Assembly (NCBI RefSeq): GCF_046506625.1
Contig: NZ_JBKFFP010000010.1
Coordinates: 1 to 64,000, forward strand
Reading direction: 5' to 3'
DNA from: Zhengella sedimenti
GTDB taxonomy: Bacteria > Pseudomonadota > Alphaproteobacteria > Rhizobiales > Rhizobiaceae
DNA length: 64,000 nt
Shown in pieces: positions 26,488-34,683 of this stretch; the first letter of the stretch is position 1, and each line of letters begins with the position of its first letter. Position numbers and translations under genes: made by a program. The notes under the pieces are model-generated. The model worked only from the letters and a program-made list of their open reading frames with translations. It made no database searches and was not told where the DNA came from.

Positions 26488-27656
26488 CCGGCCATCGGCG
26501 CCGATTCAGCCGAACGTGAGGAGGCGATCAGATCGCCAATCCACGCGTCGGTCGCCTGCCAGTTCGCTTCAAGCAGATGGTCGACATGGGCCCCCTGTGC
26601 TGTCGGCGCGCCTCGCCAGCCAAGGGCAGCGTTGCCCTTGGGATAGGCCTGCTGGCGCATCATCGTCTTCATGAACACTGACGTGTCGAGAACGGTGATC
26701 CCCGAAAATGCGCGGGCAATCACCGGCAGGACGTCGGTGCCTCCGCGTACGATGATGTGCAGCGGGCGGCCGACGGCCCGGGCCAATCCTGCCAGCCAAG
26801 CCGCGTGCTGCTCGCGCCGCCCGGACCAGCCGGTGCCCGTGGTGAACTCATAGGCGATATGGGTGACCTCAGGCCGGGCGGCGAGGAAGGCGATCCAGTG
26901 GGCAAAGTCTGCTTCAGTGCGCCCGTTGACATGGAGCGCGGCCGGCAGGCCCTCGCGCAAGAACTCTTCATGGACGATCGCGATGCGCTTCATCGCGTGC
27001 AAGTCGTCCCACCGCGGCCGGTCGATGAACAGGCTGTAGTTCGGCGTCGTCACCATGCCGACGCCGGCGGCGATGAGGGCTTGGATGATCGGCCGGCGGC
27101 CGGCTTCGCCGAGCCCCCACCAGCGCTCGAGCGGGCGGTCGATGTCAGTACCGGTCAGCATCACCGACGCCTGATGGCCAATGCCGAATGCCTCGCCGAG
27201 CGCGTCGCGGCTCACAAAGCGCGGTAGGCCGGTACGCCGGTCGAACATACGGTAAAGCGGAAGCGCTACGGTCGCGGCAGTGGGCGGCATGCTGCGCGCG
27301 GTGGGGTGATAGATGACTGGGACAAGGCGGGGCAGGCCAACCGCATTGAGCAAAGGGGCGCGTGGCACGCTATAGAGGTTGAAGCCGCCGATTTCACGGT
27401 AGCGATCGGCGAAGTCAGGATGGTTGCGGCAGACGCGGTCGCAACCTTCCGGATTGCCGCAGCAGAACTGCAGGCAGTCCATGAAGGGCGTGTTCAGCCG
27501 CAGCCCGCCGCAAATCTCCTTCTCCGGGCAGGTGGCGCAGCCGAGGGCTGCGCTCGCCACTTCGGGATCGTGCCAGAGGCGGCGCTCGCGACGCGGATTG
27601 CGCCGATGGCGGGGTGCCTGCGGCTTGACTTTAGCGGGATCGGAACGGGTCAGCAT
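26484..27656 (-). CDS. Cysteine-cluster protein resembling DUF4417
   Basis: A 390-residue protein. After a basic N-terminus, residues 40-76 hold eight cysteines (C40, C43, C49, C61, C65, C66, C72, C76), suited to an iron-sulfur cluster or zinc sites. The rest looks like an alpha/beta barrel with repeated strands ending in polar residues (VTTPNYSLFIDRPRWDD, then AALHVNG, THIAYEFTTGTGW, LHIIVRGG), which reminds me of DUF4417. There is no CxxxCxxC radical-SAM motif. It overlaps the GHKL gene by four bases and the 115-residue gene by seven. Function unknown; it is the likely effector or enzyme of the operon. Confidence 0.65.
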   Translation of the reverse strand: MLTRSDPAKVKPQAPRHRRNPRRERRLWHDPEVASAALGCATCPEKEICGGLRLNTPFMDCLQFCCGNPEGCDRVCRNHPDFADRYREIGGFNLYSVPRAPLLNAVGLPRLVPVIYHPTARSMPPTAATVALPLYRMFDRRTGLPRFVSRDALGEAFGIGHQASVMLTGTDIDRPLERWWGLGEAGRRPIIQALIAAGVGMVTTPNYSLFIDRPRWDDLHAMKRIAIVHEEFLREGLPAALHVNGRTEADFAHWIAFLAARPEVTHIAYEFTTGTGWSGRREQHAAWLAGLARAVGRPLHIIVRGGTDVLPVIARAFSGITVLDTSVFMKTMMRQQAYPKGNAALGWRGAPTAQGAHVDHLLEANWQATDAWIGDLIASSRSAESAPMAG

Positions 27657-27997
27657 AGTGAGATCTCCGCGACCCCTGCGATGGGATGAACATCCAGCAC
27701 CGTGCCCTTGGCTATGCCGCAGGAGGCGGCCACGGCCAGTACGAGTTCCGGCGCGGGATTGGTGAAGCGCGCGACATCGCTCATGCCTCGTCGGGCGATC
27801 AGCGTCCCGTTCTTGTTTTCGACGGTAAGCTGGTCCCCGGTGCTGAGCCTGGCGTTGCCGATGATGTCGGCTTCCGCCGTCCTTGCGGCGCTATCGGGGA
27901 CGCGTGTGAACAGGTCGGCCGTCGCGAGCTTTACCCGTGCGCGGTCCCACGCCTTCTTGAAGCTCGGCGCCGCCTTTTCGATGAATTCAGCCCCCAT
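27650..27997 (-). CDS. Unknown 115-residue protein of the STAS-GHKL operon
   Basis: The N-terminal half is helical and charged. The C-terminal half has a regular pattern of short strands (IIGNARLSTGDQLTVENKNG, then TLIARRG), suggesting a small beta-barrel or AbrB-like fold, but I cannot assign a family. A Gly/Ala-rich hydrophobic stretch (LVLAVAASCGIAKG) is too short and polar to be a clear membrane helix. It begins five bases after the stop of the STAS-like gene and overlaps the next gene by seven bases, so it is part of the operon. It may be an adaptor or the partner of the GHKL ATPase. Confidence 0.6.
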   Translation of the reverse strand: MGAEFIEKAAPSFKKAWDRARVKLATADLFTRVPDSAARTAEADIIGNARLSTGDQLTVENKNGTLIARRGMSDVARFTNPAPELVLAVAASCGIAKGTVLDVHPIAGVAEISLC

Positions 27998-28002
27998 GGT
28001 CT

Positions 28003-28572
28003 CTACACTCCTTCAAACAGCGGCCGATAGCGCTTGGCGCGGCCCTGGCTCGTTTCGATGACGAGGCCAAGAGATGCGAGGGAAGCCAGCCGGTTATTCC
28101 AAGCCGTCGTGTGTTTTACCCCCTCGCTCTTGCCGTACTCGCGCATCAATGCGCCGGCGTCAGTCTCGCCGTGCTCGTGAACAAGGTCGAAAGTGAGCCT
28201 TTGCTTCGGATCAAGTTCACCGAGCGGGGCGGCCATTGTTACTGCGTCCGCCTCATCCAGCGCGCACAACATCAATACATCTCCGCGGGGCATCAGCAAC
28301 TCCAGCAGCTCTTCACGCACTGTATCATTGGCATTGGCGACCACCGGATAGAATTTCGAGCGTCGCCCCCTGACAATATCGCGGAAGGCAAGAACGCTCT
28401 CGCGCAGAAAGCTAGCCGTCGCGACCTCGATGCCGGTGAAATCGAGAAAGACCGGCTCCGGGTTTGCTGGTTCGGCGGCCGACGTATTCAAAAGCTCGTT
28501 CAGCGCCGACCTGCCGTTCAGCGCCCCGGCGAGGACGTCGCTGCCACCAATGGCCAGCATGTCGATCTTCAT
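28003..28572 (-). CDS. STAS-like (DUF4325) protein with winged-helix-like C-terminus
   Basis: A 189-residue protein starting MKIDMLAIGG. Residues about 38-60 (VFLDFTGIEVATASFLRESV) match the DUF4325 STAS-like fold, where an anti-sigma-antagonist-type Ser/Thr would be the switch residue; here the ATAS run supplies candidates. Residues about 120-185 (LTFDLVHEHGETDAGALMRE, then TTAWNNRLASLASLGLV) look like a winged-helix domain, so the protein may bind DNA itself. A longer frame reaches 28623, but the region just before 28572 holds GAGGA and three 9-bp repeats. It is the first gene of the operon. Confidence 0.75.
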   Translation of the reverse strand: MKIDMLAIGGSDVLAGALNGRSALNELLNTSAAEPANPEPVFLDFTGIEVATASFLRESVLAFRDIVRGRRSKFYPVVANANDTVREELLELLMPRGDVLMLCALDEADAVTMAAPLGELDPKQRLTFDLVHEHGETDAGALMREYGKSEGVKHTTAWNNRLASLASLGLVIETSQGRAKRYRPLFEGV

Positions 28573-28576
28573 AGAA

Positions 28577-28603
28577 TCACGTTCCTCACGTTGTTCACGT
28601 GAG
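28577..28603. repeat. Three 9-bp direct repeats upstream of the STAS-like gene
   Basis: TCACGT recurs at 28577, 28586 and 28595 with an exact 9-base period (TCACGTTCC, TCACGTTGT, TCACGTGAG). The array lies within 31 bases of the start codon at 28572 and overlaps its ribosome binding site, so a bound regulator or an RNA-binding partner could control the four-gene operon. The winged-helix-like tail of the STAS protein is a candidate ligand. Confidence 0.55.
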
Positions 28604-28882
28604 ATAGATAGTGAGTGCTGCATTCGGAGTCAATGGTCCGGTGGAATGCTGCCTACCCGCGTGTTTTTGGGGGCAAGGTGTGAGCAGAAATTGCTATGGT
28701 CGCATCACTCGAGGATCGTCCGCCGCGACGACGAAGGCAATTTCAGGCGGCGACAGAGAAACCAAGTCAGGAACGGTTATTCGGCGAAGCAATCGCGGTG
28801 GACGTCGAGATTTATGACCGGAACGGGCGGCGAAAGGTTCATAGGTCGACGCCTAAAGGCACTTTGACAACTTGCTGCGTCG
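28604..28882. other. Boundary stretch between the accessory island and the trb side
   Basis: It should contain the promoter of the STAS-GHKL operon. A plus-strand open frame from 28696 (MVASLEDRPPRRRRQ, later DVEIYDRNGRR) has some coding look but runs antisense through the DUF6894 gene and has no clear ribosome binding site; it may be a gene fragment. Nothing else is recognisable. Confidence 0.4.
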
Positions 28883-29095
28883 CTATTTTAGGCCCTTTAT
28901 ATCGACCGTTGCGACCGCCCGTCCATTTCGGCCAACCACTTTTACCTCGATCTCGCGATGCTCCGGTTCTTCGGCGATTTCTGACACGATCTGGCGTGCC
29001 ATGGCGATCGCTCGAGCGTCGTCATCGTGGGGCTCACCTTTTCGGTCGGGATATTCCACGTCGTCGCTAAAGATGTGGAAATAGTAGCGGGGCAT
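28883..29095 (-). CDS. DUF6894-type small protein
   Basis: A 70-residue protein starting MPRYYFHIFSDD, with DDDARAIAMARQIVSEIAEE and a closing strand pair (EVKVVGRNGRAVATVDI). The MPRYYFH start and acidic DxxD region are typical of the DUF6894 family, common in Hyphomicrobiales and of unknown function. The ribosome binding site GGAGG lies just upstream, within the end of the preceding small frame; the two frames are contiguous (stop at 29096, ATG at 29095). No signal peptide is visible. Confidence 0.78.
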   Translation of the reverse strand: MPRYYFHIFSDDVEYPDRKGEPHDDDARAIAMARQIVSEIAEEPEHREIEVKVVGRNGRAVATVDIKGLK

Positions 29096-29233
29096 TCATC
29101 CTCCTTCGCGGCACGCGGGGTCATCGAGCCATGCGCTCGCGTCGTTGAAATATTCGCTCGCGATGACGGTGCGCAGAAATTTTAACCGGTCACGGTAGCG
29201 GCCCGCCTTCGCGGGCCCAAGCACGCTCTCCAT
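29096..29233 (-). CDS. Possible 45-residue protein upstream of the DUF6894 gene
   Basis: A short frame starting MESVLGPAKAGRYRDRLKFL and ending directly against the DUF6894 start, consistent with coupling. The sequence looks protein-like, with hydrophobic residues at helical spacing, but is too short to assign. A longer frame to 29386 has a low-complexity N-terminus that overlaps the trb-linked lipoprotein gene and is unlikely. It might be a decayed end of a larger gene. Confidence 0.35.
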   Translation of the reverse strand: MESVLGPAKAGRYRDRLKFLRTVIASEYFNDASAWLDDPACREGG

Positions 29234-29276
29234 GGATGTTAGAGCATCGGGATGTTGAAAGGACTTTCCTCCCGTG

Positions 29277-29903
29277 TCAGTCAACAGCGGGGTTGAACTT
29301 GAGAAACACGCGGTCATCCCATGACGAGATGTTCCAGCGATACGCTCCACCGAAGAGCCCGGGCGTTTCGTCGGCATTGGTCTCAATGACCGTGCCGGAC
29401 ACGGTCACATTCAGCGTTCCGTTGGGCACAATGGCGATCTGATCGAGCTCGGCGCGGGCCCGGTCCGGGATCTCCGGGGTACTGACTTCAATGGTTGCGT
29501 CGTCCATGCGCCGAATGCTCAAGAAATTGTCGGCTTGCGACTTCGCCCGCGTGTTGGGGACGCCGATTGCGGACCCGTTTGCATCCAACTCACCGGTGAG
29601 ATTGACGATGAGATCGAAGCGCCCTTCCCCGGCGTAGGTGAAGCTCTCAAAGCCGGGCATTCGAGCCGCCTTGCGCTCTTCCGCCCGCATCCGGTCCTCT
29701 TCCTGTTCTGTGAGCACGTGGCCGTCGGCAAGCGCCTTAACGACACGGGGATCAGCGAGGCGGGTTTCGACACGCATGTCGTACTCGTACCCCTCGAGCA
29801 CGATGGTGGCGTCGATGGTTTCCAGCACGAGGCAACCGGTCAGAAACACTCCAACCGCGATAGCCGCGGCGGCATTGCGGGCGAGCGAAAACAGCTTCGC
29901 CAT
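29277..29903 (-). CDS. Putative lipoprotein at the end of the trb operon
   Basis: A 208-residue protein with a lipoprotein signal (hydrophobic AAAAIAVGVFLTGC, lipobox LTGC near residue 24). The mature part is beta-rich with many Thr, Val and Asp, consistent with a periplasmic domain. Its ATG overlaps the trbI stop by one base (TGATG), so it is co-transcribed with the mating-pore genes. I do not recognise the family. Likely roles are surface exclusion or support of the TrbH/TrbG outer-membrane ring. It is not part of the classical trb gene set. Confidence 0.7.
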   Translation of the reverse strand: MAKLFSLARNAAAAIAVGVFLTGCLVLETIDATIVLEGYEYDMRVETRLADPRVVKALADGHVLTEQEEDRMRAEERKAARMPGFESFTYAGEGRFDLIVNLTGELDANGSAIGVPNTRAKSQADNFLSIRRMDDATIEVSTPEIPDRARAELDQIAIVPNGTLNVTVSGTVIETNADETPGLFGGAYRWNISSWDDRVFLKFNPAVD

Positions 29904-31210
29904 CAGCGATAGGCTCCCGGGAAAATGATGTCCTGCTCCACAATTATGTTGAACCCATAGCCCGGGCGGATGGTGAGGGTCGGCTGGACATTGAGATTCC
30001 GGGAAATGGTTTGATCCGCTACCCGCCCGAAGCTTTCCGCGAAATTCCTTCGTGCCGCATCCGAGGCGGTGTCCTGCGTCGCAAGGGTCGAGCTTTCCGG
30101 CACGGCCATGTCGATGCCCGTCCCGATCAATGCGATGAGGATCGCCGAGCCAAAGGTCTGCAGGTATTTGTTGTCGACCTGGTCGCGGAAGCCGCCATAG
30201 CCTTGCGCGTCGACGCCGGCCATGCCACCGATCTGCAGTGTCGATCCATTCGGGAAAATGAGATCGGTCCAGATCACCAGCACGCGACTTTGCCCGAACG
30301 AGACATTGGAGTCGTACCGGCCGAAGAGCTTGGCCCCTTGTGGCACCAACAGCCGGTGGCCGGTCGCACTGTCATAGACGTTCTGGCTGACCTGGGCGGT
30401 GATACGGCCGGGAAGGTCGGAGTTGATGCCGGTCACGAGCGTTGCCGGGATCACCGAGCCGCGTTTGAGCTCAAAGGGCGACTGCTGCGGTACGACGCGG
30501 TTCGGCAGGTAGCCGAGATCGGCAATGTTCTGATTGAAGAAGTCTGCCTTTCCGGCCTGATTGTTCGGATCGGCCTGTTGCCCGGCGCCGCCAGCGCGCA
30601 GCGCAGCCGCATAGAGATCGGCCATGCCGGCGCGATCGCCAAGCGCCCCCTGCCCCGTTGTCGATTGTGGCGTTCCCGTTTGTGCGGCTTGCCCTACGTT
30701 ACCGATATCGATCGCGATTGGGCTGTCATAGGCGGCATCGTCGGCCTGGAGCCGGGCCATACGCTGCTGATGCAGCAAGCGAAACATCTGCTCGTCCTGT
30801 TCCCTTTGCAGCCGCTCTCGCCAGTCGGCTTCACTTTCGACCGGCGTCGCCTGTTGCTGTTGCGGTGTTGTCGGCTGGCGCTGGAAAGGATTGGTGGATT
30901 GCGGCTCGTCTTCCGCCAGTTCGACCGGCTGCACCACCTGGATCTGCTGCGCGGGGCGCGGCTCCTCGATCACGCCATCCGAAACGCCGCGCTTGAGCTG
31001 GTCGGCGAAATCGGTCGCCGGCGCGCCGGTCGAGGTATCGAGCGGGCCCCCACTCCGGTTGAGGCCGCGGATCGAGAGGCCCCAAATGATAACGCCGAAG
31101 AAAAGGACGACCAGGCCGATGAAGAGAAAGACCGGCAGCTTGTTCAAGCGCCGGATTTTGGGCTTCTCGTCGCCGCCTTCGGCGCCGGGAGAGAGATCGA
31201 GCGAACTCAT
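29903..31210 (-). CDS. trbI: Mating-pore protein TrbI (VirB10 family)
   Basis: A 435-residue protein starting MSSLDLSPGAEGG. It has a cytoplasmic N-terminus, one membrane segment (PVFLFIGLVVLFFGVIIWGL, about 24-44), a long Pro/Gln-rich periplasmic linker (QPTTPQQQQATPVE) and the conserved VirB10 C-terminal beta-barrel domain (FELKRGSVIPATLVTGINSD, then LLVPQGAKLFG). It spans the periplasm and links the inner-membrane ATPases to the outer-membrane pore. The longer frame to 31285 lies in trbH and is rejected. Confidence 0.93.
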   Translation of the reverse strand: MSSLDLSPGAEGGDEKPKIRRLNKLPVFLFIGLVVLFFGVIIWGLSIRGLNRSGGPLDTSTGAPATDFADQLKRGVSDGVIEEPRPAQQIQVVQPVELAEDEPQSTNPFQRQPTTPQQQQATPVESEADWRERLQREQDEQMFRLLHQQRMARLQADDAAYDSPIAIDIGNVGQAAQTGTPQSTTGQGALGDRAGMADLYAAALRAGGAGQQADPNNQAGKADFFNQNIADLGYLPNRVVPQQSPFELKRGSVIPATLVTGINSDLPGRITAQVSQNVYDSATGHRLLVPQGAKLFGRYDSNVSFGQSRVLVIWTDLIFPNGSTLQIGGMAGVDAQGYGGFRDQVDNKYLQTFGSAILIALIGTGIDMAVPESSTLATQDTASDAARRNFAESFGRVADQTISRNLNVQPTLTIRPGYGFNIIVEQDIIFPGAYR

Positions 31211-31220
31211 GGCTCCCCCC

Positions 31221-31682
31221 TCAGGTCGTACGCTGCATGACAGACAGCGGGCTTGTCGGTGTCGCGCCGGTCGCCGACATCGCATAGGAGCGGGTCAGCT
31301 CCACCGAAGGCGTCGAAATCCGGGTCATGACGGCGCCCTCGAACGTGTCGATGACATAGGCGAGCGGGATCATCGTGTCGCCGGAGGCCTCCTGGTTCGA
31401 AGCAACGGCATAGCCCCAGCCGCGCAGCGACTCTTCGAGCGCGAGGCCGAATGCGGAATCGTCGGGCTTGATGACGATCGTCCCGGTGCCCGGGCCAACA
31501 TGCTCGGCGAGCTTGGAGACCATGTCGCCGGCGACGGCCGCAGCCGCGGCCGGCGATAGATCGGCGGCATCGGCACTGACGGTCGGCGTGAAGTATCCTC
31601 CCCCCGTGGTGGTGCATCCGGTTGTTGCGCCGGTGAGAAGAACGAGTGCCAGAACACGGGAAAGTCGGTGGATGGCGCGCAT
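31221..31682 (-). CDS. trbH: Mating-pore lipoprotein TrbH
   Basis: A 153-residue lipoprotein with signal ALVLLTGATTGCTTTGGG and lipobox ATGC near residue 23. The mature part has a conserved amphipathic stretch and ends in QRTT. TrbH is the small lipoprotein of the Ti/RP4-type pore, playing the VirB7-like part at the outer membrane with TrbG and TrbI. It lies 10 bases before trbI and 2 bases after trbG, in the standard order. Confidence 0.88.
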   Translation of the reverse strand: MRAIHRLSRVLALVLLTGATTGCTTTGGGYFTPTVSADAADLSPAAAAAVAGDMVSKLAEHVGPGTGTIVIKPDDSAFGLALEESLRGWGYAVASNQEASGDTMIPLAYVIDTFEGAVMTRISTPSVELTRSYAMSATGATPTSPLSVMQRTT

Positions 31683-31684
31683 GA

Positions 31685-32524
31685 TCAGCCCCTCCTCGAA
31701 ATGGTGATCTTCTGCTGGCGGGAGCCGACGCCGGAAAGCAGCACGGCGCGATCGAACACATAGTCCACGATCATCATCGTGCCGTTGAGCCGGTAATTGA
31801 CGATACGGTTTTCGCCGCCCGAGACGACGAACAGCACCGGCGCATCGCCGCTCATCATCTGGCCGGGGAACTGAATGTAGGTCTTGGCGCCATCGGTGTA
31901 GACGCGGGTCGGGCGCCAGCGGGCCTGTCCGCTGATAGTGAAATTGAAGCTCAGGTTTTCGGCCGGGACGCCGGCGCCGGGAATGATGCTCGCCTCGACG
32001 CGCGCGTTGAGGGCATCGAACTTGGCCTGCACGTCCTCGGGATATTCGAAGGCAACGCGGGCCATGTAGTCGCGATGATGCGACCTGAGCCGGATGTGGT
32101 AGGTGCGCCGCGATGTCGTCACCACCATGGACGTCTCGAGCCCGGGTTCCGAAGGCTTGACGATCAGGTGGATTTTCTGGCCTTCGGCCGAGCCGGAGGT
32201 TGCCGGCTCGACCTTCCAGCGAACCGTGTCGCCCACCAGCACGTCACGCACGGCTTCTCCGGCCTGCAGCTCGATTTCGCAGAGCTGGAGGGGCGAGCAA
32301 ACGACGGACGGCTGCGTTTGGCCGTAGAGGTAAATGACCTTGCCGTCCGGCCCCCGCGTCATCACCGCGGCCGTGCCCTGCCACTGAGTGGAAAGTCCGG
32401 TTCCCCGCGCTTCGTTGCCGCTGAGGCCCTGCTGATCGGCCGCAACGGCGACATTGAGGGCGAACGTGCCCAGCAACAGGGTTGCCGCACACACGCCCGC
32501 GTGCATTTTCTTGAGGTTCAACAT
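31685..32524 (-). CDS. trbG: Mating-pore protein TrbG (VirB9 family)
   Basis: A 279-residue protein starting MLNLKKMHAG, with a Sec signal peptide (CAATLLLGTFALNVAVAA, cleavage near 30). The mature part has the VirB9 pattern: CSPLQLCEIELQAGE near the N-terminus and the C-terminal beta domain FNFTISGQARWRPTRVYTDG and VNYRLNGTMMIVDYVFDRA. It forms the outer-membrane core ring with TrbH and TrbI. The open frame continues upstream to 33160 through trbF; ATG 32524 with its signal peptide is the real start. Confidence 0.93.
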   Translation of the reverse strand: MLNLKKMHAGVCAATLLLGTFALNVAVAADQQGLSGNEARGTGLSTQWQGTAAVMTRGPDGKVIYLYGQTQPSVVCSPLQLCEIELQAGEAVRDVLVGDTVRWKVEPATSGSAEGQKIHLIVKPSEPGLETSMVVTTSRRTYHIRLRSHHRDYMARVAFEYPEDVQAKFDALNARVEASIIPGAGVPAENLSFNFTISGQARWRPTRVYTDGAKTYIQFPGQMMSGDAPVLFVVSGGENRIVNYRLNGTMMIVDYVFDRAVLLSGVGSRQQKITISRRG

Positions 32525-32547
32525 TACTCTTACTCCGCGAGCGTTTC

Positions 32548-33210
32548 TCAAAGCTGGGCTGTCCAATCGAAATCCTCGAGGTAGAGGCCGATCGGGTTCA
32601 GACGAATGACCGCCTCGTCCTGGGGCGGCGAAAGAGTCACGGTGGCGATGCCGCGAAAGCGGCGGGTGCGTAGTTCCTTGCCCGCGCGGTCGCGCTCGAT
32701 CTCGCTCCAGTCGACCTGGTAGCTCTGGTTCGAGAGGGCGACGACGTTGTTGACCTCGATCGAGACCGTCATGGTGCGGGCGCGATCGAAAGGCGAATTG
32801 TTGCGGAACCAGTTGTTGACCTTCTCGGTCGCCGGGTCCTGCTGCTTCAGCATCGCGTAGGTGCGGTCGATATATCCCTTCTGCACGGTCGCATCCGGGG
32901 TGATCGACCGGAAGTTCGACACCCAGGCGCCGAGCATCGAGCGCACAACGCGCTCGTCGGCATATTCGATCTGCGCGGGGAAGCCGGCCAGGACAGCCGC
33001 GCCGAGCTTGTCGACCTCGACCACATAGGGAACGAGCTTGACTTGTGTCGACTGATAGAGGGCATAGCCGAACCCGATCACCGCCATGCTCATCGAAAGC
33101 AGGCCGACGGTGCGCCAGGCCGAGGCCGCGCGCATGTAGCTGCCGTAGCGCTCGTTCCACTCATAGCGGGCGGCCAGATACGGATTGTCGGGGTATTTTC
33201 GCTTCGCCAT
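32548..33210 (-). CDS. trbF: Mating-pore protein TrbF (VirB8 family)
   Basis: A 220-residue inner-membrane protein with a short cytoplasmic N-terminus (KRKYPDNPYLAARYEWNERY), one membrane helix (TVGLLSMSMAVIGFGYALY, about 35-55) and a VirB8-like periplasmic domain (RSITPDATVQKGYIDRTYAM, NNWFRNNSPF). VirB8 proteins assemble the inner-membrane complex and recruit the other subunits. It sits between trbL and trbG, as in Ti plasmids. Confidence 0.93.
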   Translation of the reverse strand: MAKRKYPDNPYLAARYEWNERYGSYMRAASAWRTVGLLSMSMAVIGFGYALYQSTQVKLVPYVVEVDKLGAAVLAGFPAQIEYADERVVRSMLGAWVSNFRSITPDATVQKGYIDRTYAMLKQQDPATEKVNNWFRNNSPFDRARTMTVSIEVNNVVALSNQSYQVDWSEIERDRAGKELRTRRFRGIATVTLSPPQDEAVIRLNPIGLYLEDFDWTAQL

Positions 33211-33239
33211 CTAGCCTCGCCTGATACGGCCGGCCGACC

Positions 33240-34415
33240 TCACGAGTCGGCGTCCATCTTTTTGTTTGAACTTCTGGAACTGGTGCCCGGATTGGTGCCT
33301 TGGCGCAGCTTGTCGTTGGCAAGGCCGAGGGTCGAACCCATCTTGGCGCCGGGGATGCCCATCAACTTGTCGGTCGCCGCGGAGCCGACCGCGCCACCCG
33401 CGGCTTTCAACCCGGCCATTGCAGCCGCGCCACGCGATGCGCCGGCTTGCGATGCCGCCGAGGCGGCAGCCATCCCACCTTTGACGACGCCGGCGCCGCC
33501 GGCCGCCATGCCAGCACCGACCGCCGCGAACCCGGCAACCTGGACACCGCTGCGGATGGCTTCCATGCCGTTGCCGACGGAAACGCCCTGGACGACGCCC
33601 TGAATGATGTTCGGCACGTACATGGAGATCATGAAGACGACGACCGAAATGCCCGCGATCGTCAGGGTAGTGAGGAATTGATCGTCGGAAGCCGTATCGT
33701 TCGAAAGGCCGATTAGCACCTCGGAGCCGATGCGCGCGATCATCACGAGGCCCATCAGCTTCATGCCGACTGAGAAGGCGTAAACGAGGTAGCGGACTGC
33801 GAAATCCTTGGTAAAGGACGAGCCACCAAGGCCAAGCATGATCATGCCGGCGAGCAGACCGACATACATTTCGACCAGCACGGCCACGAAGATCGCCGCT
33901 ACGAGGGCAAAGCTGATGACAACGACGATCATCGCGAAGACCGAGGCCATGGCGAGGGCATTGTCCTCCCAAAGGCCGAACCGGGCGTTTTCCGAGAGTT
34001 CGGATGCCACTTTGACGCCGGCATTGAAGACGTCGGCCGGCGAAGCCGAACCGCCATCCGCGCCGATCTGGAACAGGCTATCGACAACCGACTTGGCCAA
34101 GGCCGGACCCTGCTGCAGAACAAAGAGGAAGAAGCCGATGAAGAGAATTCTCCGCACAAGCTCTGCAAACCATGTGTCGAGCGATGGCGCCTGGATCGCG
34201 AGCCAGATCGCCGCGATACCCACTTCTATGCCGGCCAGTATCCAGAACAGCGAGGTTGCCGCATCGATGACGGTGTCCTGCCAGCCCTGCGATGCGCTGG
34301 CGACCTGGTTTTCGAGATCGGTCAGGATCGAACCGTCCTGCGCAAAGGCCGGATCGACCATGGCAAGCCCGGCGATCATCAGCCCAGCCAATCTCAAAAG
34401 CATCGAAGCGCGCAT
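33240..34415 (-). CDS. trbL: Mating-pore protein TrbL (VirB6 family)
   Basis: A 391-residue polytopic membrane protein. It has an N-terminal signal-like segment, about six hydrophobic helices to residue 280 (for instance SFALVAAIFVAVLVEMYVGL) and a long Gly/Ala-rich C-terminal tail (AAGGAVGSAATDKLMGIPGA) ending in a Ser- and Lys-rich stretch. VirB6/TrbL forms the inner-membrane channel for the DNA-relaxase substrate. It begins 3 bases after the trbK stop. Confidence 0.9.
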   Translation of the reverse strand: MRASMLLRLAGLMIAGLAMVDPAFAQDGSILTDLENQVASASQGWQDTVIDAATSLFWILAGIEVGIAAIWLAIQAPSLDTWFAELVRRILFIGFFLFVLQQGPALAKSVVDSLFQIGADGGSASPADVFNAGVKVASELSENARFGLWEDNALAMASVFAMIVVVISFALVAAIFVAVLVEMYVGLLAGMIMLGLGGSSFTKDFAVRYLVYAFSVGMKLMGLVMIARIGSEVLIGLSNDTASDDQFLTTLTIAGISVVVFMISMYVPNIIQGVVQGVSVGNGMEAIRSGVQVAGFAAVGAGMAAGGAGVVKGGMAAASAASQAGASRGAAAMAGLKAAGGAVGSAATDKLMGIPGAKMGSTLGLANDKLRQGTNPGTSSRSSNKKMDADS

Positions 34416-34418
34416 GAC

Positions 34419-34679
34419 TCAGTTGTCGCCCCAGCGGGGCGCCATCTGCTGGCCTCCCGACGTGGGGTAGTCGTCGGGATTTGCGTTGAAAAAGTCCTTT
34501 GCCCGCTCGGCGGCTTCCTCGCGTGCCGCCGCTTCCTGCTCGGCAAGTTCGACCTGGCGCTCGAGGAGCGCCTTCATTTCCGGATCGGCGTTCGGGATGA
34601 ACACATAGGATGCCGCGCCGCCCGCAAGGGCGGCAACGATCGCGATCGCGACGACGACGGGGAGTTTGAGCGTTGCCAT
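34419..34679 (-). CDS. trbK: Entry-exclusion-type protein TrbK
   Basis: An 86-residue protein with an N-terminal membrane segment (LPVVVAIAIVAALAGGAASY) and an acidic, Ala-rich coiled helix (QVELAEQEAAAREEAAERAK). There is no lipobox Cys, unlike RP4 TrbK, so it may be anchored by the uncleaved helix. In related plasmids TrbK blocks redundant entry of the same plasmid. The C-terminal TSGGQQMAPRWGDN closely matches the last residues of the neighbouring TrbJ. It sits between trbJ and trbL, 4 bases after trbJ. Confidence 0.8.
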   Translation of the reverse strand: MATLKLPVVVAIAIVAALAGGAASYVFIPNADPEMKALLERQVELAEQEAAAREEAAERAKDFFNANPDDYPTSGGQQMAPRWGDN

Positions 34680-34683
34680 GGGG

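Noticed and set aside
28696..29070. Plus-strand frame starting MVASLEDRPP as a gene
   Set aside because: It runs antisense over the well-supported DUF6894 gene and lacks a ribosome binding site. At most the first 60 codons may be a fragment.
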